64,000 nt of DNA, from the NCBI RefSeq assembly GCF_033547095.1, contig NZ_CP137852.1:3093501-3157500 (forward strand), in the 5' to 3' direction. Source of the stretch: Sediminicoccus rosea. Lineage in GTDB: Bacteria > Pseudomonadota > Alphaproteobacteria > Acetobacterales > Acetobacteraceae. The notes under the pieces are model-generated. The model saw nothing but the letters and a program-made list of their open reading frames with translations, was not told the DNA's origin and did no database searches. Of this stretch, positions 58,877-64,000 are shown piece by piece. Numbering within the stretch: the first letter of the stretch is position 1; every line of letters starts with the position of its first letter. The position numbers were made by a program, and so were the translations under genes.

Positions 58877-60199
58877 ATGGAAGCCGGGCTCGCCCCCGCC
58901 CTCCTGGAGGCGAGCGCGCTGGCGGCGCGCAGCGCCCTGCTCGGCGGCGCCGCCTTCCTGCTGGCGGTAGCGAGCCCGCTGGCGCGCCGGCTGCCGGCGG
59001 GCCAGGCCGCCACGCTCATGGCGGCGACGCAGCTCTTCCTGCGGCTGGCGGCGCTGGCCACGATGGCCCTCGCCGTGGCGCAGCTCGTGGCCGGGCAATT
59101 CGGCGCGGTGGGCGTGCTGCTGGCCGCCGCCGTGCCGCTGGTGCTGGCCCCGCGCGAGGGGCCGGCGCCGCGCCTCGCCCTCGTCATCCTGGGCTTTGCC
59201 GCGCTGGTGATGGTGCTGGGCGTCACCGAGGGACGGCTCAGCCTGCTGCAGCCGGGCAGCGTGACGCTCGCGACCCTGCTGCGCGAGGCCGGGGCGGCGC
59301 TCTGGATGGGCAACCTGCCGCTGCTCTGGATGCTGCTGCGACCGAACTGGCCGGCTTCGGTGCCCCAGGCCATCGGCATCCGGCATGCGGGGCTGATGCT
59401 GGCCGGCATGGCGCTGGTGGCGGCGGGGCTGTTCGTCGCCGCCCCCCATCGCACCCTGCTTTTCGGGCCGGAGGCCCTGCCGCTGCTGGCGGTGACGGCG
59501 GGCTTCGTGCTGCTGGCGCAGCTCGCGGCGGGCTTGCGCGTCCTGCTGCTGCTGGCCGCCGGGCGCGCGGCGCCGGCCGGGCTCTGGCTGCCGCGCCTGC
59601 GCTGCGTGGTGGAGATAGAACTGCTGCTCTCCCTCGTGCTCTGCGGCCCCATCGTGGCGCTGTTCCGGCTGGGCGCGCAGGGGCTGGAGCCGGCGGCCAC
59701 GCCCGACCTCGCGGCGCTGGTGCCGCGGTTCGGCCTGCATGCCCTGGGCCCGGCCGAGACCGGCGGCCTCGTGCTGCTGCTCATCGCGCTGCTGGCCTGG
59801 CTGAACCGGCTGGGCGGCGCCCCGCTCGCCCGCTTCGCGCCGCTCCTGCTGCTGCCGCTCGGCCTCGGCCTCGCCTGGGGGGCGCAGGGTGTGGCGCTGG
59901 CGCTCGCCCTGCTGGTGATCGTGGCGGGGCTGGCCGAGGCCTGGGTGGTGTTTCGCGGCAGCGCCGGCGGCCCCGGCATGGTGCTGCCCTTCGCCGTCAT
60001 CCTGGGCGTGATCCTGGTGCTGGCGGGGGCGCCGCCGCGCTGGGCGCTGCTGCCCTGCTTCCTCGCCACGCTCGCGCTGCTGATCCGCTGGGCCGAGCTC
60101 CGCCTGCCCGACCGGCGCGACGGCGCCGCCATGGCGCTCGCCTGGCCCGTCGTGCTGGGCGCGCTCGGCCTCGTCCTGGTGCTCGCGCATGACAGCTGA
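58877..60199 (+). CDS. Multi-pass membrane protein with CopD-like domain
   Basis: The 440-aa protein has about 12 predicted membrane helices and no large soluble part. One segment (LREAGAALWMGNLPLLWMLLRPNWPASVP... then HAGLMLAGMALVAAGLFV) is reminiscent of the copper-resistance D (CopD) domain, including W-x-G-N-L-P. It starts 1 nt after the ferritin-like gene and overlaps hpnN by 11 bp, so all three are one operon. It might conduct copper or another ion, or lipid; this is a tentative call. Confidence 0.6.
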   Translation: MEAGLAPALLEASALAARSALLGGAAFLLAVASPLARRLPAGQAATLMAATQLFLRLAALATMALAVAQLVAGQFGAVGVLLAAAVPLVLAPREGPAPRLALVILGFAALVMVLGVTEGRLSLLQPGSVTLATLLREAGAALWMGNLPLLWMLLRPNWPASVPQAIGIRHAGLMLAGMALVAAGLFVAAPHRTLLFGPEALPLLAVTAGFVLLAQLAAGLRVLLLLAAGRAAPAGLWLPRLRCVVEIELLLSLVLCGPIVALFRLGAQGLEPAATPDLAALVPRFGLHALGPAETGGLVLLLIALLAWLNRLGGAPLARFAPLLLLPLGLGLAWGAQGVALALALLVIVAGLAEAWVVFRGSAGGPGMVLPFAVILGVILVLAGAPPRWALLPCFLATLALLIRWAELRLPDRRDGAAMALAWPVVLGALGLVLVLAHDS

Positions 60200-62762
60200 T
60201 CCGGCGGCCGCGCTCGGCCGCATCGTGGTGGCGCTGGTGCGGCTCTCGCTGCGCCGGACGATCCTCATGCTGCTGCTGCTGGCGCTCGGCACGGGCGGCG
60301 CGGGCTGGCTCGCCGCCACGCGCTTCACGCTCGATTCCGACGTGACGAAGCTCTTCCCGCAGGACCTGCCCTGGCGCCTCGCCGAACGGCAGATCGAGAC
60401 GGCCTTCCCGCAGCGGCAGGACCTCATCGTCATCGTGCTCGACGCCGGGGAGGCGCGCGAGGCCGAGCGCCGCGCCGCCGCGCTGGCGGGCGCGCTGCGC
60501 GCCCATCCCGGCCTGTTCCGCAGCGTGCGCCGGCCGGATGAGGGGCGCTTCTGGGCGACGCAGGGCCTGCTCTATCTCGACCTGCCCGAGGTGCAGTCCA
60601 TCACCGAGCAGATCATCGCGGCGCAGGGCCTGCTCGGCCCCTTCGCGGCCGATCCGAGCCTGCGCGGCGTCGCGGACCTGCTGCGCCTGATGGGCGAGGG
60701 CCTCGCGCGCGGCGAGGCCGATGCGGCGCGCCTCGCCGCCCCGCTGGCCGCCTTCGCCGATGCGGCGGAGGCGGCGCTGCAGGGCCGCGTCGCGCCGCCC
60801 GACTGGGAGCGGCTGCTGACCGGCCGCGCGCCACGCCCGCTCGAACTCCGCCGGCTGATCCTGGTGCAGCCCGCGCTGGACTATGAGCAGCTGACGGCCG
60901 GCGCGGCCGCGACCGAGGTGATCCGCGCCGAGGCCGCGCGGCTTGGCATCCCCATCCGCCTGACCGGCCCCGTGCCCATGGCCGATGAGGAATTCGCGAC
61001 CGTCAGCGCGGGCGCGGTGGAGAACAGCATCGTCTCCTTCGTGCTGGTGGGCGTGCTGCTCTGGATGGCCTTGCGCTCCTGGCGGCTGATCTGGCCGCTG
61101 CTGGTGCTCATCGTGGTGGGGCTGGTCTGGACGGCGGGCCTCGGGCTTTTGCTGGTGGGCAGCTACAACCCGCTCTCCATCGCCTTCGCCGTGCTCTTCA
61201 TCGGCCTCGGCGTGGATTTCGGCATCCAGTACGCGGTGCAATACCGCGCCGAGCGCGCGCATCTGCCCGAGCTCCGGCCCGCGCTGGAACAGGCGGCGCG
61301 CGTCGCGGGGCCGGGGATGACGCTGGCCGCGCTGGCGGTGACGCTGAGCTTCCTCTCCTTCTGGCCGACCGATTACCGCGGCGTGGCGGAACTCGGCCTG
61401 GTCGCCGCACTCGGCATGGTGATCGGCTGGTTCCTGGCGATGACGCTGCTGCCCGCGCTGCTCGTCGTGGCGCGCCCGCGCGGCGAGGCGCGGGAGGTGG
61501 GCTACCCGGCGCTTCGCCCCGTGGATGGCTGGCTCTCCACCAATGCCGGCGGCGTTGCCCTGATGGCGCTGGCGCTCGCCGCCATCTGCGTGGCGAGCCT
61601 GCAATGGCTGCGCTTCGACACCAACCCGATCAACCTGCGCGATGCCGGGGCGGAATCTGTCGCCACCTGGCGCGACCTCGCCCGCAGCGCCGAGACCAAT
61701 CCCAATACGCTGGAGGTGCTGGCGCCCGACCTCGCGGCGGCCGAGGCGCTGGCGCGGCGCCTCGCCGCCCTGCCCGAGGTGGCGCGCGCCACCACGCTGG
61801 CCGATTTCATCCCGGGCCAGCAGACCGAAAAGCTCGCGCTGATCGAGGATGCGGCCATGCTGCTGGGCCCGGCGCTGGCCGCCGAGCCGCGCCCCGCGCC
61901 CGATGCGCTGGCGGTGGTGGCGGCGCTCCGCGCGGCGGCGAGCGAGCTGGTGCCGCTCGGCGGCGAGGCGGCGCGCCTCGGCCGCGCGCTCGCGCTGCTG
62001 GCCCGCGGCGGCGCGGAGCCGCGCGAGGATTTCGCCGCCGCCACCGTCCCGGGCCTCGCCGAGCTTCTGGGCCGCATACGCGACATGCTGGCGGCCCAGC
62101 CGGTGACACGGGAAAGCCTCCCGCCCGAGATCCGCGCCGAGTGGATGACGCCCGATGGCCGCGCCCGGGTGGAGGCCGTGCCCAACCCCATCGCGGCGGA
62201 CGAGACGACGCTGCTGACGCGCTTCGCCGCCGCCGTGCGCGCCGTGGCGCCCGACGCCACGGGGCTGGCCGTCTCGATGCAGGAATCCTCGGCCACCATC
62301 CAGCGCGCCTTCCTGCAATCGGGCGTGCTGGGGCTGGTCTTCGTGCTGGCGCTGCTGTGGCTCACGCTGCGCTCGCTCAGGCTCTCGCTGCTGGCGCTCG
62401 CGCCGCTCGCGCTCGCCGGGCTGATGACCATGGCGCATTGCGCGCTGCTGGGGCCGGACCTCAACCTCGCCAACATCATCGCGCTGCCGCTGCTCTTCGG
62501 GCAGGGTGTCGCCTATGACATCTACTTCGTGGCGGCCTGGCAGCAGGGGCGGCGCGACCTGCTGGCGAGCCCGCTGAACCGGGCGGTGATCTACTCCGCG
62601 GTCACCAATGCGGCGGCCTTCGGGGCGCTGGCGCTCTCGCCCCATCCGGGCACGGCCAGCATGGGCGTCGTCCTGTCGGTCAGCCTGGTCTATTCGCTGC
62701 TCTGCGTGATGCTGGTGCTGCCCCCGCTCCTCAAGCTCTTCGCGCCCGCCCCCCGGGGCTGA
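60189..62762 (+). CDS. hpnN: RND-type hopanoid transporter HpnN
   Basis: The 857-aa MMPL/RND protein moves hopanoids from the inner to the outer membrane. Expected features are a first helix (about 20-42), a large periplasmic loop (FTLDSDVTKLFPQDLPWR...), a helix group at about 275-425 including FIGLGVDFGIQYAVQYR and GPGMTLAALAVTLSFLSFWP, a second loop and a last helix group at about 705-850 with AFLQSGVLGLVFVLALLWLTLRS. Length and topology match HpnN. The last 11 bp of the preceding gene overlap its start. Hairpins follow its stop. Confidence 0.92.
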   Translation: MTADPAAALGRIVVALVRLSLRRTILMLLLLALGTGGAGWLAATRFTLDSDVTKLFPQDLPWRLAERQIETAFPQRQDLIVIVLDAGEAREAERRAAALAGALRAHPGLFRSVRRPDEGRFWATQGLLYLDLPEVQSITEQIIAAQGLLGPFAADPSLRGVADLLRLMGEGLARGEADAARLAAPLAAFADAAEAALQGRVAPPDWERLLTGRAPRPLELRRLILVQPALDYEQLTAGAAATEVIRAEAARLGIPIRLTGPVPMADEEFATVSAGAVENSIVSFVLVGVLLWMALRSWRLIWPLLVLIVVGLVWTAGLGLLLVGSYNPLSIAFAVLFIGLGVDFGIQYAVQYRAERAHLPELRPALEQAARVAGPGMTLAALAVTLSFLSFWPTDYRGVAELGLVAALGMVIGWFLAMTLLPALLVVARPRGEAREVGYPALRPVDGWLSTNAGGVALMALALAAICVASLQWLRFDTNPINLRDAGAESVATWRDLARSAETNPNTLEVLAPDLAAAEALARRLAALPEVARATTLADFIPGQQTEKLALIEDAAMLLGPALAAEPRPAPDALAVVAALRAAASELVPLGGEAARLGRALALLARGGAEPREDFAAATVPGLAELLGRIRDMLAAQPVTRESLPPEIRAEWMTPDGRARVEAVPNPIAADETTLLTRFAAAVRAVAPDATGLAVSMQESSATIQRAFLQSGVLGLVFVLALLWLTLRSLRLSLLALAPLALAGLMTMAHCALLGPDLNLANIIALPLLFGQGVAYDIYFVAAWQQGRRDLLASPLNRAVIYSAVTNAAAFGALALSPHPGTASMGVVLSVSLVYSLLCVMLVLPPLLKLFAPAPRG

Positions 62763-62772
62763 CGCCGCACCC

Positions 62773-62807
62773 TTGCATTTTGCAATGCCTCCTGCGGGAT
62801 TCGCAGG
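62773..62807 (+). terminator. Pair of stem-loops after hpnN
   Basis: TTGCA-TTT-TGCAA (62773-62785) and CCTGCG-GGATT-CGCAGG (62791-62807) lie 10-45 nt after the hpnN stop. Both are perfect short stems; the second is terminator-like but without a T tract. Confidence 0.4.
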
Positions 62808-62890
62808 CTGCATGCGGCCTGCAGGGCCGCGCACGCCCGGAATATTCTTTTATTTCTGAAGCTTGACAGCGAAGGCCCGCCTGCCGGCCC

Positions 62891-62906
62891 TGGCACACCG
62901 GCTGCA
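62891..62906 (+). promoter_or_regulatory. Candidate sigma-54 promoter upstream of the RTX gene
   Basis: TGGCAC (62891-62896), 5 nt, then CTGCA (62902-62906): GG at -24 and GC at -12 with correct spacing and only one mismatch to TGGCAC-N5-TTGCW. It lies 40 bp before the ATG at 62946, which suits its position. A perfect TTGACA occurs upstream at about 62866 but has no matching -10. Confidence 0.45.
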
Positions 62907-62945
62907 ACACCCCAGGCACACAACACCTCCCAGGGGTTTCGCATC

Positions 62946-64000
62946 ATGGTCCGTCCCATCATCACCGGTACCGCCAACGCCGACTGGCTGCACCTGCAGG
63001 CCGCGGCGAGCGCGATGGAGGTGACGACCGGCGCGGGCCATGACGGCATCTTCGCCGGCGCCTTCGACGACCTGCTGCGCGGCGGCACGGGCGATGACCA
63101 GCTCTGGGGCAATGCCGGCAACGACACGCTGCTCGGCGAGGAAGGCAACGACCAGGCCTGGGGTGGCGAGGGCCATGACAGCCTGGATGGCGGCGCCGGC
63201 AACGACCTGCTCTGGGGCGATGCGGGCCAGGACACCATCCTGGGCGGCGCCGGCAATGACCAGCTCTGGGGCGGCGAGGGCAATGACAGCCTGGACGGCG
63301 GCGCGGGCCAGGACCTGCTCTGGGGCGGCCAGGGCGACGACACCATGGCGCTCGGCGAAGGCAACGACCAGGCCTGGGGCGAGGACGGCCATGACCGCAT
63401 CTCGACCGGCACTGGCAACGACACGGTCTGGGCCGGCCAGGGCGATGACAGCGTGGATGGCGGCGCGGGCGATGACAGCCTGACCGGCGAGGCGGGGAAC
63501 GACACCATCCAGGCCGGCGAAGGCCGCAACATCGTCAGCGGCGGCCAGGGCGATGACAGCATCACCGCCGGCAGCGGCCATGACAGCATCACCGGCGACC
63601 AGGGCGACGACGTGATCGCCGCCGGCAACGGCAACAACACCATCCATGGCGGCGAGGGCCTGGACCGCATCACGGCCGGCACCGGCAATGACGTGATCAC
63701 CGGCGGCAACGGCCATGACGTGATCGACGCGGGCGCCGGCAACAACACGGTCTGGTCCGGCCAGGGCGATGACAGCGTCACGACCGGCGCCGGCAATGAC
63801 GAGATCGGCACGGACGAGGGCAATGACACGGTCCAGTCCGGCGCGGGCCATGACCGCGTCTATGGCAATGGCGGGCATGACAGCATCGAGGCCGGCTCGG
63901 GCAACGACGTCGTCACCGGCGACATGGGCAACGACACCATCAACGGTGGCGCCGGCAATGACAGCCTCTACGGCGGCGAGGGCCAGGACCGCATCGTGGC
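62946..64000 (+). CDS. RTX (hemolysin-type calcium-binding repeat) protein, 5' part
   Basis: The gene begins at ATG 62946 and is open to the right edge (~351 codons seen). A ~25-residue lead (VRPIITGTANADWLHLQAAA) is followed by at least 30 nonapeptide repeats of the form GGxGxDxLx (for example GGTGDDQLW, GNAGNDTLL, GGAGNDLLW, GGAGNDSLY), which bind calcium in a beta-roll. Such proteins are exported by type I secretion with a C-terminal signal; the end is outside the window. There is no N-terminal signal peptide. Repeat units vary between W- and V/I-type centres. A sigma-54-type promoter lies upstream. Enzymatic domain, if any, is not visible. Confidence 0.88.
   Translation, partial: MVRPIITGTANADWLHLQAAASAMEVTTGAGHDGIFAGAFDDLLRGGTGDDQLWGNAGNDTLLGEEGNDQAWGGEGHDSLDGGAGNDLLWGDAGQDTILGGAGNDQLWGGEGNDSLDGGAGQDLLWGGQGDDTMALGEGNDQAWGEDGHDRISTGTGNDTVWAGQGDDSVDGGAGDDSLTGEAGNDTIQAGEGRNIVSGGQGDDSITAGSGHDSITGDQGDDVIAAGNGNNTIHGGEGLDRITAGTGNDVITGGNGHDVIDAGAGNNTVWSGQGDDSVTTGAGNDEIGTDEGNDTVQSGAGHDRVYGNGGHDSIEAGSGNDVVTGDMGNDTINGGAGNDSLYGGEGQDRIV

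Noticed and set aside
57682-60433. Long minus-strand frames opposite the ferritin-like and CopD-like genes
   Set aside because: Arg/Gln/Ala-rich shadows with no motifs; the plus frames have di-iron motifs and membrane helices.
62690-63878. Minus-strand frames (about 340-380 codons) opposite the RTX gene
   Set aside because: They are the complement of the repetitive RTX codons, giving periodic VIAxAG-type strings; the plus frame has the calcium-binding nonapeptides and continues to the window edge.
62946-64000. DNA repeats that might look like a CRISPR array
   Set aside because: Repeat units are ~27 bp, contiguous, in-frame and variable, encoding glycine-aspartate nonapeptides, with no unique spacers between.

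Overview
The window is very GC-rich bacterial DNA with densely packed genes, many 4-bp ATGA/GTGA overlaps and frequent GTG/TTG starts. The gene content points to an alphaproteobacterium of the Acetobacteraceae, most like Roseomonas and relatives. The evidence is orphan tripartite-tricarboxylate (TctC/Bug) receptors, hopanoid genes (hpnH, hpnN), an alphaproteobacterial-type SspB, xerD beside a fused aroK-aroB gene, and TRAP and ABC binding proteins. This is inferred from family content; no 16S gene is present. I saw no tRNA, rRNA, CRISPR array or insertion sequence.

Layout. 0-4 kb: end of a methyltransferase gene, a thiol dioxygenase plus M20 amidohydrolase pair, an HTH regulator and a small lipoprotein. 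3.9-6.1 kb: an unexplained 0.75 kb gap followed by a 454-aa gene of visibly lower GC with no confident family, the likeliest acquired DNA here. 6.2-10 kb: xerD, a 48-aa membrane protein, the AroK-AroB fusion and an NADP-dependent oxidoreductase. 10-21 kb: solute capture, with a complete TRAP transporter, four overlapping ABC-type binding-protein genes lacking any permease or ATPase, and two TctC receptors flanking a cysK-cysE cysteine operon. 21-23.4 kb: small envelope proteins, a SOUL-family lipoprotein and a quinone-oxidoreductase-like gene.

23.4-31.3 kb is the most unusual block. A GntR regulator and a ThDP enzyme diverge, across a palindromic operator, from an operon encoding a succinate dehydrogenase/fumarate reductase-like complex (FeS subunit, two membrane anchors, flavoprotein), a TauE-type exporter and a two-subunit class I hydro-lyase. 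The flavoprotein has Cys where the covalent-FAD His of SDH/FRD normally lies. With two ordinary fumarase genes (class II and one-chain class I) less than 10 kb downstream, this operon probably handles a substituted C4 dicarboxylate rather than housekeeping TCA flux.

31-47.5 kb: oxyR divergent from chrA; a minus-strand run of class I fumarase, DUF1272, a small protein, RidA, a VOC protein, fumC and an RHH protein; sspB; a secreted beta-propeller / polysaccharide deacetylase / fatty acid hydroxylase operon; msrA-msrB; a chemoreceptor; a class III aminotransferase; and a phosphoribosyltransferase. 47.5-64 kb: cell envelope, with a 2317-aa autotransporter, hpnH, an outer-membrane barrel, a ferritin-like / CopD-like / HpnN operon, and the start of an RTX-repeat protein that runs off the window behind a candidate sigma-54 promoter.
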